A DNA stretch of 45,430 nucleotides from an uncultured Alphaproteobacteria bacterium (lineage in GTDB: Bacteria; Pseudomonadota; Alphaproteobacteria; UBA11222). The notes beneath the pieces are model-generated. The model was not told the origin of the DNA. It ran no database searches and saw only the letters and a program-made list of their open reading frames with translations. Numbering within the stretch: the first letter of the stretch is position 1; each line of letters starts with the position of its first letter. Position numbers and translations under genes: made by a program. Location of the stretch: assembly GCA_937888955.1 (NCBI GenBank), contig CALAQW010000196.1:1-45430 (forward strand). The letters run 5' to 3'. Shown here in pieces: positions 16,247-24,794 of the stretch.

Positions 16247-17206
16247 CTATTCCGCTGCCGTCTGCTTCTGCTGCGCTTTCTTGGCGCGGTGCCGTTCAGC
16301 CAGGATGCGTGCTGCCTCGCGCAGGGTTTCACGGCTCGGCCCGCCGACACTGAGCGCCCCGATCTCGTCGATTTCTTCCGCCGTGAAGCCTGCTTCCAGC
16401 CGGTCCTGAACGGCCAGCGGGATCGCCGCATCCTCGCGTGCGCTGCGCGCGCCGCCAAAGCTGAAGCGCTTGTCGACTTCCCTGCGGAATTCCTGCGTAC
16501 GCTTGAAATAGTCCGGATCGTCCTTGGTGAATTCCTTCACCCAGTTGCTGCCGAAACGGACATGGGTGATCTCATCCGCCAGAACGAAATCGACGGCTTG
16601 CTTGATGGTATCGTCGCCAACTTTTTCGGCATAGCGGATCAGATCGCGGAATACATCGCAGGCAAGCCCTTCCAGTCCGCGATTGACGCCTGCCACCCGC
16701 ATTGCGGGATCTTCGCTGCAGGCGCATTCAAACAGAAAGGTGTTTTCGGGATAATCGCCGATTTCACCGCCCATATATTGCAGCAGCTTTTCGTAAATCT
16801 GTACATGCCGGGCCTCGTCCCAGGCCTGGCGGGCCATATTCATCTTGAATTCCCAGGGTGCTTCGGGAAAGTCCCACAATGAGCGTGATGCCCCTTCAAG
16901 TGCCTGCAATTCGCCGATCAGAATACCGTGCAGCCGGAAACGCAGGCGATTGACGAGCGCGGGATCATCGGGATGAATAGGCTCGTTCAGCACCACCAGA
17001 TTGTAGGCGGGGCCATATTCTTCATAAAGCGGCTCGGCGGCGGTGCCGCGGGTTGCCTTTTCAATCATCGGGGCGAGTTGTTCGAAGATATCGACGACCG
17101 TATCCACATCGTCGGGCAGTGATGCGAGCACACTGTTGGCCGCGCCGTCCTGCCGGATAAACCGGCTGTCGCGCGCCAGTTCTTCATGATCAATAAAGCG
17201 TTTCAT
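16247..17206 (-). CDS. Ferritin-like diiron-type protein (DUF455/MiaE-like)
   Basis: The real start is ATG 17206, with AGGAGG 8 bases upstream. The track ORF to 17992 runs through the antisense of dapF. The 319-residue protein has the ferritin-like ligand pattern: a Glu-bearing helix (GILIGELQALEGASRS), the first ExxH in QAWDEARHVQIYEKLL, a helix with FRDLIRYAEKVGDD, and the second ExxH in VLADEITHVRFGSNWV. The C-terminal tail is charged (RHRAKKAQQKQTAAE). DUF455 members are related to MiaE-type hydroxylases, but the substrate is not known. It is transcribed first in a two-gene unit with a degenerate paralogue. Confidence 0.82.
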   Translation of the reverse strand: MKRFIDHEELARDSRFIRQDGAANSVLASLPDDVDTVVDIFEQLAPMIEKATRGTAAEPLYEEYGPAYNLVVLNEPIHPDDPALVNRLRFRLHGILIGELQALEGASRSLWDFPEAPWEFKMNMARQAWDEARHVQIYEKLLQYMGGEIGDYPENTFLFECACSEDPAMRVAGVNRGLEGLACDVFRDLIRYAEKVGDDTIKQAVDFVLADEITHVRFGSNWVKEFTKDDPDYFKRTQEFRREVDKRFSFGGARSAREDAAIPLAVQDRLEAGFTAEEIDEIGALSVGGPSRETLREAARILAERHRAKKAQQKQTAAE

Positions 17207-17428
17207 CCTAGGTGCCTCCTGACGTTCCAAGCCCGTCCCGCTTACAGTACGCACCACTTGCCGTGGCAGCGAACAGGCGCAATGCACACAACATTTCTTA
17301 TATATTAAAGCAAATATATTAACCTGTGCGGCCCCTGTCCAGCACTTGGTGGAATTTTTTACGTCATAACCGCGTGAAATCCCCGGTTGCGGCTGGCAAG
17401 ACCGCGGGCTTCGCCCTATAACCCGCCT
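17207..17428. promoter_or_regulatory. Divergent promoter region, ferritin-like operon / dapF, with AT-rich direct repeat
   Basis: In an otherwise G+C-rich neighbourhood an AT-rich patch carries TATATTAA twice (17301-17308 and 17315-17322, 14 bases apart). It can supply -10-like elements for the minus-strand operon. I could not assign it to a known regulator. Confidence 0.4.
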
Positions 17429-18307
17429 ATGGAAGAAATCGAGTTCATAAAGATGCACGGTCTTGGCAATGACTTTGTGGTCATTGACGCGCGCGCGCGC
17501 GCGGTACCGCTTGATCCCGCCTTGCTGCGCGCGGTGGCGGACCGGCGGCTTGGCATCGGTTTCGATCAGCTGATCCGGATCGAGCCCGCGCGGAATGCGG
17601 ACAGCGCGGCCTTCATGCGAATTTATAACGCCGATGGGAGCGAGGTGGATGCCTGTGGCAATGCGACCCGCTGCATTGGTTGGCTGTTGATGTCGGAAAC
17701 CGGCGATACGCAGGTCGCGGTTGAGACCAATGCGGGTCGGCTTGTCTGCAATCGGGCGGGCGCGCAGCGGATCACGGTCGATATGGGGGTTCCCGCTTTT
17801 GGATGGCAACAGATCCCGCTGGCCTGCGAGATGGATAGCCGGAATTTGCATTTCGATCCGGCACTGCCCGACATCCCCGGACTTGTCGGGCCGCCGGTCG
17901 CGGCCAATATCGGCAATCCGCATTGCATCTTTTTTGTGTCCGACGTGGCGGCCATCCCTTTGTCTGAGATTGGTCCGCTTGTCGAACATCACGCGTTATT
18001 TCCCGCGCGGGTCAATGTCAGCTTTGCGGAAATTTCAGCGCCTGAGCGGATACGTCTGCGGGTCTGGGAGCGCGGTGTCGGGATAACGCGCGCCTGCGGC
18101 ACGGCGGCGTGCGCGGTTGTCGCTGCCGCCGCCCAACCCGGTGTTGCGCGGGCCAATCGTCAGGTTTGCGTTGCGCTTGATGGCGGGATGCTTGAGATCG
18201 ATTGGCGCGCGGATGACAACCACATATATATGACAGGTGAGACCGCAATAAGCTTTCGCGGCCGTTTCGCGCCCGAGGCGCTGCGCGCCGCACAATCGAC
18301 GATGTAA
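17429..18307 (+). CDS. dapF: Diaminopimelate epimerase
   Basis: The 292-residue enzyme interconverts LL- and meso-diaminopimelate for lysine and peptidoglycan synthesis. The start MEEIEFIKMHGLGNDFVVID (ATG 17429) is the standard N-terminus; the track start at 17387 adds a non-homologous stretch. The two catalytic cysteines are visible in DACGNATRC and ACGTAAC, with the substrate loops NIGNPHCIFFV and ERGVGITRACG. A 16-base CG run near 17488 encodes an ARARA stretch. It is followed after 5 bases by mtaB. Confidence 0.96.
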   Translation: MEEIEFIKMHGLGNDFVVIDARARAVPLDPALLRAVADRRLGIGFDQLIRIEPARNADSAAFMRIYNADGSEVDACGNATRCIGWLLMSETGDTQVAVETNAGRLVCNRAGAQRITVDMGVPAFGWQQIPLACEMDSRNLHFDPALPDIPGLVGPPVAANIGNPHCIFFVSDVAAIPLSEIGPLVEHHALFPARVNVSFAEISAPERIRLRVWERGVGITRACGTAACAVVAAAAQPGVARANRQVCVALDGGMLEIDWRADDNHIYMTGETAISFRGRFAPEALRAAQSTM

Positions 18308-18312
18308 CCGAT

Positions 18313-19596
18313 ATGACGCGCGATGCTAAAATTCTGACCTTCGGCTGCCGGTTGAACAGCTATGAATCGGAGATCATGCGCGCGCATGCCGCCCAGGCGG
18401 GTCTGGACGATGCGGTGATCGTGAATAGCTGCGCGGTAACCGGGGAGGCGGTGCGCCAGACGCGGCAGGCGATCCGCCGCGCGCGGCGCGGCGACCGCGA
18501 TGCCCGGATTATCGTCACCGGCTGTGCCGCACAGATCGCGCCGCAATCCTTTGCTGATATGCCCGAGGTGGATGTCGTGCTCGGCAACCGCGAAAAGCTG
18601 CGCGCGGAAAGTTTCACGAAGATAGCCGCAACCTCGCCGGCAGATGAGACACAAGTTGATGCCGCAGCCGTCATGGTGAGCGACATCATGGCTGAAACGG
18701 TCGCGCGGCCAAGTGCGGTAACCGGGCTTGGGGGGCGGATGCGTGCGGTGGTGCAGGTGCAGAATGGCTGCGATCATCGCTGCACATTTTGCACGATCCC
18801 TTTCGGACGGGGCCGGTCGCGCAGCGTGCCGGCAGCGGATGTGATCGCGCAAGTCAGGCAAGTGGTGGAAAGCGGCTATAGCGAAGTCGTGCTGACCGGG
18901 GTCGACATGACCGCCTATGGTGCTGATTTCGCGCAGCCGATGCGGCTTGGCGATCTTGTCTGGCAGATTCTGGAGCAGGTGCCGGAGCTGCCGCGGCTAC
19001 GCCTGTCCTCGATCGATTCGGTGGAGGTTGATCCGGCTTTGTTTGAGGCTGTCGCCACCCATCCGCGGCTGATGCCGCATCTGCATCTGTCCTTGCAGGC
19101 GGGCGACGATATGATCTTGAAGCGGATGAAGCGGCGGCATGCGCGTCAGGATGCCATCGCGCTCTGTGCAGCGTTGCGCGCGCGCCGGCCCGATATTGTG
19201 TTCGGTGCGGATCTGATCGCGGGTTTCCCGACCGAGACCGAGGCGATGTTCGAAAACAGCCTGCGGCTTGTTGAAGAATGCGGGCTGACCTTCCTGCATG
19301 TCTTTCCTTTCTCCGCGCGGCCCGATACGCCGGCGGCACGCATGCCGCAATTGCCCGTCGCGGTGCGCAAGCAGCGCGCCGCCCGGCTGCGTGAGGCCGG
19401 GGCGGCGGCCAAGCAGCGCTATCTCGATGCGCAGCAGGGGCAGATATTACGGGTACTGATGGAAGATGACCGGCGCGGCCGCGCCGAATCCTTTGTCGAG
19501 GTGATGGCCGATCGGGGTCAGCCCGCCGGCAGTATCCTGGATATGCGGATTACAGGCGTCGACGAAGACAAGCTTTTAGGGGTGATTGCGGCATGA
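18313..19596 (+). CDS. mtaB: tRNA t6A37 methylthiotransferase MtaB
   Basis: The 427-residue radical-SAM methylthiotransferase converts t6A to ms2t6A at position 37 of ANN-decoding tRNAs. The N-terminal UPF0004 domain supplies three cysteines (FGCRLNSYESEIM, NSCAVT, VTGCAAQ) for one Fe-S cluster. The radical-SAM core has CDHRCTFCTIPFGRGRSRS. GCRLN at the N-terminus fits the MtaB clade rather than MiaB. A short TRAM-like C-terminus is present. The ATGA overlap with ftsY implies coupling. Confidence 0.94.
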   Translation: MTRDAKILTFGCRLNSYESEIMRAHAAQAGLDDAVIVNSCAVTGEAVRQTRQAIRRARRGDRDARIIVTGCAAQIAPQSFADMPEVDVVLGNREKLRAESFTKIAATSPADETQVDAAAVMVSDIMAETVARPSAVTGLGGRMRAVVQVQNGCDHRCTFCTIPFGRGRSRSVPAADVIAQVRQVVESGYSEVVLTGVDMTAYGADFAQPMRLGDLVWQILEQVPELPRLRLSSIDSVEVDPALFEAVATHPRLMPHLHLSLQAGDDMILKRMKRRHARQDAIALCAALRARRPDIVFGADLIAGFPTETEAMFENSLRLVEECGLTFLHVFPFSARPDTPAARMPQLPVAVRKQRAARLREAGAAAKQRYLDAQQGQILRVLMEDDRRGRAESFVEVMADRGQPAGSILDMRITGVDEDKLLGVIAA

Positions 19597-20711
19597 AGCG
19601 GTTCGGCTGGAAGAGAAACAGGCAACAGCCGAACGCGGCGGCGACAGGGGAGAATGAGGATGCGGCTTCGCCCGCTGCGCCGGTAGCCGATCATTCAGCC
19701 GACGCCGCACCGCCCACCGAAGCGCCGTCTGCAATCACTGATGTGGATGCCGCTATCGCGCAAGAACCGGCTGAACGTGAGAAAAAAGGCTGGTTCAGCC
19801 GACTGAAATCCGGCCTCAGCCGGTCCACCGGGGCGCTCAGCGACGGGGTGAGCGGCATCTTCACCAAGGCGCGGCTTGATCGCGAACGGCTCGACGAGCT
19901 TGAGGATGTGCTGATCCAGGCGGATCTGGGTGTCGATGTGGCGATGGAAATAACCGACGCTCTGGCATCTGAACGGTTCGATAAGGAGATTTCGCCCCAG
20001 GAGGTGCGGGAGTTTCTGGCAGATCATATCGCCGAAATCCTGACGCCGGTGGCCGCACCGCTGATTATCGAACGCGGCCGGGATGCGCCGTTTGTCATTC
20101 TGGTTGTCGGCGTCAATGGCACAGGCAAGACGACGACGATCGGCAAGCTGGGCAACTGGCTGCAGGGTGAGGGGTATAAGGTGATGCTGGGTGCGGGCGA
20201 TACATTCCGTGCCGCCGCCATCGAGCAGTTGCAGGTCTGGGGCGAACGGCTGAATGTGCCGGTGATCGCCCGCGAACCCGGTGCGGATGCGGCGGGGCTT
20301 GCCTATGATGCGCTTGAAAAAGCCTGTGAAGCGCAGGCGGATGTATTGCTGATCGATACGGCGGGCCGGCTGCAGAATAAAGCCGGCCTGATGGATGAGC
20401 TGCGCAAGATCAAGCGCGTGCTGGGCAAGCTTGATGCGGAAGCGCCGCATGCGGTGCTGCTCGTCCTCGATGCGACGACGGGGCAGAATGCGATATCGCA
20501 GGTTGAGGTCTTTCAGGAAGTGGCGGGCATTACCGGGCTCGTTATGACCAAGCTTGACGGGACAGCGCGCGGCGGGATTCTTGTTGCTGTTGCGCGTAGG
20601 TTCGGTTTGCCCATCCATGCGATCGGCATTGGCGAGGGGATCGAGGATCTCCGTCCGTTTGATGCGCGGCAGTTCGCGCAGGCGCTGACCGGCGCCACGG
20701 CTGAGGAATAA
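19593..20711 (+). CDS. ftsY: Signal recognition particle receptor FtsY
   Basis: The 372-residue SRP GTPase docks SRP-ribosome complexes at the inner membrane. An acidic, low-complexity N-terminal region of about 60 residues precedes KKGWFSRLKSGLSRS, the amphipathic membrane-targeting segment. The NG domain follows: GVNGTGKTTTIGKLG (G1), DTFRAAAIEQL, DTAGRLQNK (G3) and TKLDGTARGG (G4). Length and order are normal. It overlaps mtaB by four bases. Confidence 0.97.
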   Translation: MKRFGWKRNRQQPNAAATGENEDAASPAAPVADHSADAAPPTEAPSAITDVDAAIAQEPAEREKKGWFSRLKSGLSRSTGALSDGVSGIFTKARLDRERLDELEDVLIQADLGVDVAMEITDALASERFDKEISPQEVREFLADHIAEILTPVAAPLIIERGRDAPFVILVVGVNGTGKTTTIGKLGNWLQGEGYKVMLGAGDTFRAAAIEQLQVWGERLNVPVIAREPGADAAGLAYDALEKACEAQADVLLIDTAGRLQNKAGLMDELRKIKRVLGKLDAEAPHAVLLVLDATTGQNAISQVEVFQEVAGITGLVMTKLDGTARGGILVAVARRFGLPIHAIGIGEGIEDLRPFDARQFAQALTGATAEE

Positions 20712-20771
20712 ATCGCGGCACCTATAGCGGCCTGGATTGACGCAAGGGGCAAGAAAGGGTGAATTGACGGA

Positions 20772-21344
20772 ATGAATATGCTTGTGAAGCTTGCTCTTGA
20801 TCTCGGGCCGCTCATCGTCTTTTTCGTGGTGAACAGCCTTTACGGCATTTTCCCGGCTACCGCTGCATTCATGGTTGCGATCGGGGCGTCGCTGGCGATC
20901 AGTTGGGTGATACATCGCGAAATTGCCCCAATGCCGTTGATTACCGCGGTCTTTGTGCTGATTTTCGGTGGGCTGACGCTTTATCTGGATAATGAGCTCT
21001 TTATCAAGTTGAAGCCGACAATCGTCAATTTACTGTTTGCGGCCATCCTGTTTGGCGGGTTGCTCGTCAAACGGCCGCTATTGCAGCCATTGCTTCATTC
21101 GGTGATTCAGCTGGAAGAGCAGGGCTGGCGAATTCTGACACTCCGCTGGGCATTGTTTTTTGTGTTTCTTGCCTTGGCGAATGAAGTTGTGTGGCGCTAT
21201 TTTTCGACGGATTTTTGGGTAAGCTTCAAGCTTTTCGGCGTTATGCCGATGACCGTTCTGTTCGGCATGGCGCAGGTTGGATTGCTGAAGCGTTATGCGC
21301 CTGCCGGCGATGAACTGTCGCATCAGACAGACATGCAATCGTAA
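20772..21344 (+). CDS. ispZ: Septation protein A / inner-membrane YciB (IspZ family)
   Basis: The 190-residue protein is mostly membrane helices, beginning LALDLGPLIVFFVVNSLYGIF and including the family-typical FGGLTLYLDNELFIKLKPTIVN and the closing VSFKLFGVMPMTVLFGMAQ. IspZ/YciB proteins affect cell envelope integrity and septation; the biochemical activity is not settled. Position after ftsY is common in alphaproteobacteria. Confidence 0.93.
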   Translation: MNMLVKLALDLGPLIVFFVVNSLYGIFPATAAFMVAIGASLAISWVIHREIAPMPLITAVFVLIFGGLTLYLDNELFIKLKPTIVNLLFAAILFGGLLVKRPLLQPLLHSVIQLEEQGWRILTLRWALFFVFLALANEVVWRYFSTDFWVSFKLFGVMPMTVLFGMAQVGLLKRYAPAGDELSHQTDMQS

Positions 21345-21361
21345 GGGTGGGTGTGAAGGTG

Positions 21362-21751
21362 ATGCGCGGAGCGGCATTCTGGCTTTGCCTTGCGGGGGTG
21401 AACGGGGCGCTGGGGATCGGTGCGGCAGCGTTTGGGGCGCATGGGCTGGAAAACCAAATTCCGGCCACAGATCTTGCGGCATTCCGCACCGGTGCGGAAT
21501 ATCAGATTTATCATGCGATCGCGTTGTTTACGCTTGGCGGGTGGCTGCGCAACGAGACAGCGCCGGTGGCAACGTTTCAATTATGCGGCTGGCTTTTCCT
21601 CATGGGTATCCTGTTGTTCAGCGGCTCGCTTTACTTTCTGGGCCTGACCGGCAGCCGCGCGCTTGTTCTGCTGACGCCCGTTGGCGGGCTTGCATTCCTG
21701 GCAGGATGGCTCGCGCTTGTTCATGCGGCCTGGCGGATCCGTTCGCACTGA
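21362..21751 (+). CDS. DUF423 small membrane protein (YgdD-like)
   Basis: This protein of about 129 residues has four hydrophobic segments. The DUF423 pattern AAFGAHGLENQ sits near the N-terminus, followed by GAEYQIYHAIALFTLGGWL and LFSGSLYFLGLTG. The start is uncertain among GTG 21347, GTG 21353 and ATG 21362; I give the ATG, while GTG 21353 has a slightly better-spaced AAGGG. It begins within about 20 bases of the ispZ stop, so it is probably cotranscribed. Function unknown. Confidence 0.9.
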   Translation: MRGAAFWLCLAGVNGALGIGAAAFGAHGLENQIPATDLAAFRTGAEYQIYHAIALFTLGGWLRNETAPVATFQLCGWLFLMGILLFSGSLYFLGLTGSRALVLLTPVGGLAFLAGWLALVHAAWRIRSH

Positions 21752-21821
21752 GCTCATCGCCTTATCCCCAGCAGGGAAAAATTATAAATGAATTCCCGTT
21801 AAAAGTGTGAAACCATGAACG

Positions 21822-21844
21822 CTCCCTCTAAAAGAGAGTTGGAG
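21822..21844 (+). promoter_or_regulatory. Hairpin that may hide the Shine-Dalgarno of the next ORF
   Basis: CTCC-CTCT at 21822-21829 can pair with AGAG (21835-21838) and with the GGAG Shine-Dalgarno (21841-21844), leaving a small loop and a TT bulge. This would occlude ribosome access to the TTG start at 21852. Confidence 0.35.
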
Positions 21845-21851
21845 TACGCAG

Positions 21852-22166
21852 TTGGGACAGAGCAGGCCGATAGGGTTACAGGAAAAACTGGCGGAGATTG
21901 GCGGGCAGTTGCAGAAGCTCCGCTGGGAAGCGCAGGAACAGGGAAATCCTGATTTGGCGCGCAATATCGCGTTGGCGGTGGATGCGATTGCCTGGGCTGC
22001 GGGGATCTATGCGCCTGACAATAATGTGGTCGCTGCGCCCAAGATGCGCGATGGCGATGACAAGCCGGCACAGGGGGCAAAAACTGAGCGCAATTCCGCA
22101 GCAACCGTTACGCCGCATCGCGGGGCGGAAGTTTCTGTTCCGCGCAAACCTTGCACCGCTGCCTGA
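21852..22166 (+). CDS. Small hypothetical protein, TTG start
   Basis: The 104-residue ORF starts at TTG, 7 bases after GGAG. The N-terminal half reads as an amphipathic helix or coiled coil (LQEKLAEIGGQLQKLRWEAQEQ) followed by a hydrophobic helix (NIALAVDAIAWAAGIY). The rest is low-complexity and polar, ending PRKPCTAA. No family is recognised. Coding is supported by the Shine-Dalgarno and the helix pattern, but it could be spurious. Confidence 0.5.
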   Translation: MGQSRPIGLQEKLAEIGGQLQKLRWEAQEQGNPDLARNIALAVDAIAWAAGIYAPDNNVVAAPKMRDGDDKPAQGAKTERNSAATVTPHRGAEVSVPRKPCTAA

Positions 22167-22195
22167 GACACAGGTCACACGCATTCCAGCGTAAT

Positions 22196-22771
22196 TTATC
22201 GTAACTTATATAGCCGCTTTGTCTGATCGAGGGTTTCCAGGAAGTGCAGATTTCCCGGGTCAAGCGCATAGGCTTTTTCCATGTCCCGGATCGCTTCTTC
22301 CTCCTTGTTCAGATAGTGATAGGCAATGCCCCGGTTGAAATAGAGCGCAGCGCGCGGTTCGTAATCACGCGATAGCAGCCGGTCATAATCGGCGATTGCG
22401 GCCTCATACTGGCCGAGCTTGCGCAAGGTTGCGGCCCGGTTGAGCAGCAGATCCTCCGAATCGGGCGCGATTTCCAGTGCGGCATTGAAATCATCAAGTG
22501 CCTTTTCCGCCTGTCCCTGCGCGAGATAAGCCTGGCCGCGATTATAAAGTGCCGCGCCACGTGCATTGTCCGAAAGATCGCCCGCAGTCAGGACCATGCT
22601 GCAATTGGCGATGCGAATCGTATGGTTCGCCACCTTATCGGTGCACAGGCTGAGATCCTGATCGGTAGTTGGTCCCGCTGTGGCCGGCAGGTGAAGGCTG
22701 CCAGCCAGTATTGAAATGGCCGCAATAAGCCGCGTGCGGTAAAGTCTTGCGCGGTTATCAGAATGCTGCAT
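22196..22771 (-). CDS. Exported TPR-repeat protein
   Basis: The 191-residue protein starts at ATG 22771 (GAGGAGAGG upstream), not at the longer track start. A signal peptide (RLIAAISILAGSLHLPATAG) implies periplasmic location. A short region with two Cys (LSLCTDKV, IANCSMVL) precedes three TPRs: ALYNRGQAYLAQGQAEKALDD, LLLNRAATLRKLGQYEAAIAD and LYFNRGIAYHYLNKEEEAIRD. TPRs mediate protein contacts; the partner is unknown. Confidence 0.85.
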   Translation of the reverse strand: MQHSDNRARLYRTRLIAAISILAGSLHLPATAGPTTDQDLSLCTDKVANHTIRIANCSMVLTAGDLSDNARGAALYNRGQAYLAQGQAEKALDDFNAALEIAPDSEDLLLNRAATLRKLGQYEAAIADYDRLLSRDYEPRAALYFNRGIAYHYLNKEEEAIRDMEKAYALDPGNLHFLETLDQTKRLYKLR

Positions 22772-22833
22772 GTCACCTCTCCTCAGGGCGATGATTGGCC
22801 GGCTTGCGCTGACATTTCTGCATGTGATGCGGG

Positions 22834-23598
22834 CTAGAACTGAACCCTTTGGGTCAGCCCGCCATCGACCACCAGATTGACACCGGTAATGAAGCTCGCG
22901 CATGGGCTTGCCAGATAGACGACAGCTTTTGCAACCTCCTCAGGGGTTGCCATCCGGCCTGAGGGATTGCGTGCGATGGTTTGTTCGAACCGCTCAGGCA
23001 TATGTTCTTTCACCCGGTGCCAGACGCCGCCCTCGAAATAAACGGAACTTGGCGAGACGGTATTCGCGCGAATTTGCTTTGCGGCCAGGCTGTGGGCCAG
23101 GCCGCTGACATAATGCAGCAGACCCGCTTTCATCGCGCCGTAAGGTTGCGGGCCGCCGGTACCCGAAATGGCGGCTGTCGTTCCGACCACGACAATGGCG
23201 GCAGCCGTCGATTGTTCAAGATAGGGCAGGCACGCATCGACCGAGCGGATGGTGCCGAGAATATCGGTCTGGAAACTTTTTTCCCAATCGGCTTCGGTCG
23301 GGCCCACGGCCATCGCGCTGACATTCTGCACCAGAATATCGAGCCCGCCGAGCTTTTGTGCGCTTGCTTCTATCGCTTGCTTGAGCGACGCGCCGTCACC
23401 GCCAAGATCGGCGACATGGCCAACAACCTCAACCCCCTTCTGCTCAAGTTCAGCGGCTGTTGCGTCAACACCTTCCGCATGCCGCGCGCAAAAGGCGATA
23501 TTGGCGCCTTCTTCAGCGAAAATGCGGGCGATGCGCAGGCCGATACCGCGGCTTGCGCCGGTGACGAATACATTCTTGCCTTGCAGTCCAAGATCCAT
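22834..23598 (-). CDS. SDR-family oxidoreductase
   Basis: The 254-residue short-chain dehydrogenase starts MDLGLQGKNVFVTGASRGIG at ATG 23598, preceded by a purine-rich AGGCAGGAA. The cofactor motif is TGASRGIG and the catalytic pair lies in YGAMK. The usual NNAG is replaced by LVQNVSAM. The C-terminus ASFITGVNLVVDGGLTQ is typical. Preference for NAD(P) and the substrate cannot be read from sequence. It lies 62 bases upstream of the TPR gene on the same strand, with no obvious link. Confidence 0.9.
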   Translation of the reverse strand: MDLGLQGKNVFVTGASRGIGLRIARIFAEEGANIAFCARHAEGVDATAAELEQKGVEVVGHVADLGGDGASLKQAIEASAQKLGGLDILVQNVSAMAVGPTEADWEKSFQTDILGTIRSVDACLPYLEQSTAAAIVVVGTTAAISGTGGPQPYGAMKAGLLHYVSGLAHSLAAKQIRANTVSPSSVYFEGGVWHRVKEHMPERFEQTIARNPSGRMATPEEVAKAVVYLASPCASFITGVNLVVDGGLTQRVQF

Positions 23599-23668
23599 TT
23601 CCTGCCTCTCCCCATTGTTTGTTCTGTGATCTAGACTATAGCATTGATCCATCGGAAGGGGGCACAGG

Positions 23669-24115
23669 GTGTTGCAGGGTGAACAATGGCAGCAGGCGGA
23701 TTTTCCTGCGTCCCCGGGTGCCTATGCTTTCACCATTGCGCTGTCTTCACCGCTTTTGCTGAATATACCCAGATTTACGGGGATATCGCTGCCGGCGGGG
23801 CGCTATGTCTATGTCGGTAGTGCCCGCGGCAGCGGCGGTTTACGCGCCAGATTGCGGCGTCATCTTCGGCGATCGAAGACAGCTCACTGGCATATCGACC
23901 GGCTGACGGTCATCGGCGCGGTTCAGCAGGTAATTGCCGTTCCGCATGGCCGCGAATGCGCCTTGATGCAAAAACTGTCGCAAATGCCCGGTGTCACGGT
24001 GCCAGTCGCGGGGTTTGGCGCAAGCGATTGCCGGTCTTGTCAGGCACATTTGGCAGCGGTGCCGGCGCGGTTCGACCTGCGCGCGCTTGCCCCTTCAGCG
24101 CTTAACTGGCATTGA
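23669..24115 (+). CDS. GIY-YIG-like DUF123 protein
   Basis: The 148-residue protein begins at GTG 23669, with AAGGGGG about 6 bases upstream. The segment PAGRYVYVGSARGSGGLRAR is a GIY-YIG-like YVYVGSA motif, followed by RLRRHLRRSKTAHWHIDRL and ASDCRSCQAHL, the Cys/His pattern of DUF123 (COG1833). These proteins are proposed nucleases of unknown target. It is convergent with phoB, overlapping its 3' end by 14 bases. Confidence 0.87.
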   Translation: MLQGEQWQQADFPASPGAYAFTIALSSPLLLNIPRFTGISLPAGRYVYVGSARGSGGLRARLRRHLRRSKTAHWHIDRLTVIGAVQQVIAVPHGRECALMQKLSQMPGVTVPVAGFGASDCRSCQAHLAAVPARFDLRALAPSALNWH

Positions 24116-24794
24116 CGTCGAGCGAGTAGCCCGCGCCGCGAACCGTGCGGATAATGTCGGGGTCGCCATGGACGTTGAGCGCCTTGCGCAGGCGGCGGAT
24201 ATGCACATCCACGGTGCGGCTTTCCACATACACATCGCGCCCCCAGACATGGTCAAGCAGATGTTCGCGGCTGAACACCCGGCCGGGGCGTTCAAGGAAA
24301 AAGCGCAGCAGACGAAATTCGGTCGGGCCGAGGCGGATCGGCTCGCCATTCCGAGTCACCCGATGTTCCACCAGATCCATCTGCACATCATTATAGTCGA
24401 GTTTCTCTTCCGCCAGTGCGGGGCGCGTGCGCCGCAGCAAGGCGCGAATCCTGGCGACCAGCTCATTGGGCGAAAATGGTTTGACGAGATAATCGTCAGC
24501 GCCGGTTTCCAGACCGCGAATTCGATCCGATTCTTCGCCGCGTGCGGTCAGCATGATAATGGGGAGCGACTTGCTTTCGCGCCGTTGCCGGATCTGCCTG
24601 CACACCTCAATCCCTGAAAGTTCAGGCAGCATCCAGTCAAGCACCACAAGATCGGGCGTTTCTTCTTCGAGTAACAACAGCGCCGAACGCCCGTCGGTCG
24701 CGACAATCGTATTGAGTTCGGAGGCTTCGAGATTGTAGCGCAGCATCTCAACCTGGGCAGGTTCATCTTCGGCAATCAGGACCAGGGGCTTCAC
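24102..24794 (-). CDS. phoB: Phosphate regulon response regulator PhoB
   Basis: The 230-residue OmpR-type regulator has a receiver domain with acidic residues in AEDEP, the phospho-acceptor Asp in LVVLDWMLPE and the Lys of DYLVKPFSPNE. It is followed by a winged-helix DNA-binding domain (LGPTEFRLLRFFLERPG, VDVHIRRLRKAL). It is the last gene of the phoR-pst-phoU-phoB block, and its start overlaps the phoU stop as ATGA. It should bind the Pho box at 29805-29835 when phosphorylated by PhoR. Confidence 0.97.
   Translation of the reverse strand: MKPLVLIAEDEPAQVEMLRYNLEASELNTIVATDGRSALLLLEEETPDLVVLDWMLPELSGIEVCRQIRQRRESKSLPIIMLTARGEESDRIRGLETGADDYLVKPFSPNELVARIRALLRRTRPALAEEKLDYNDVQMDLVEHRVTRNGEPIRLGPTEFRLLRFFLERPGRVFSREHLLDHVWGRDVYVESRTVDVHIRRLRKALNVHGDPDIIRTVRGAGYSLDVNAS

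Noticed and set aside
17488-17503. 16-base alternating CG run in dapF
   Set aside because: Encodes an in-frame ARARA stretch in an intact gene; simple codon bias explains it.
17207-17992. N-terminal extension of the 16247 track ORF
   Set aside because: Runs antisense through dapF; the AGGAGG before ATG 17206 and the family N-terminus define the real start.
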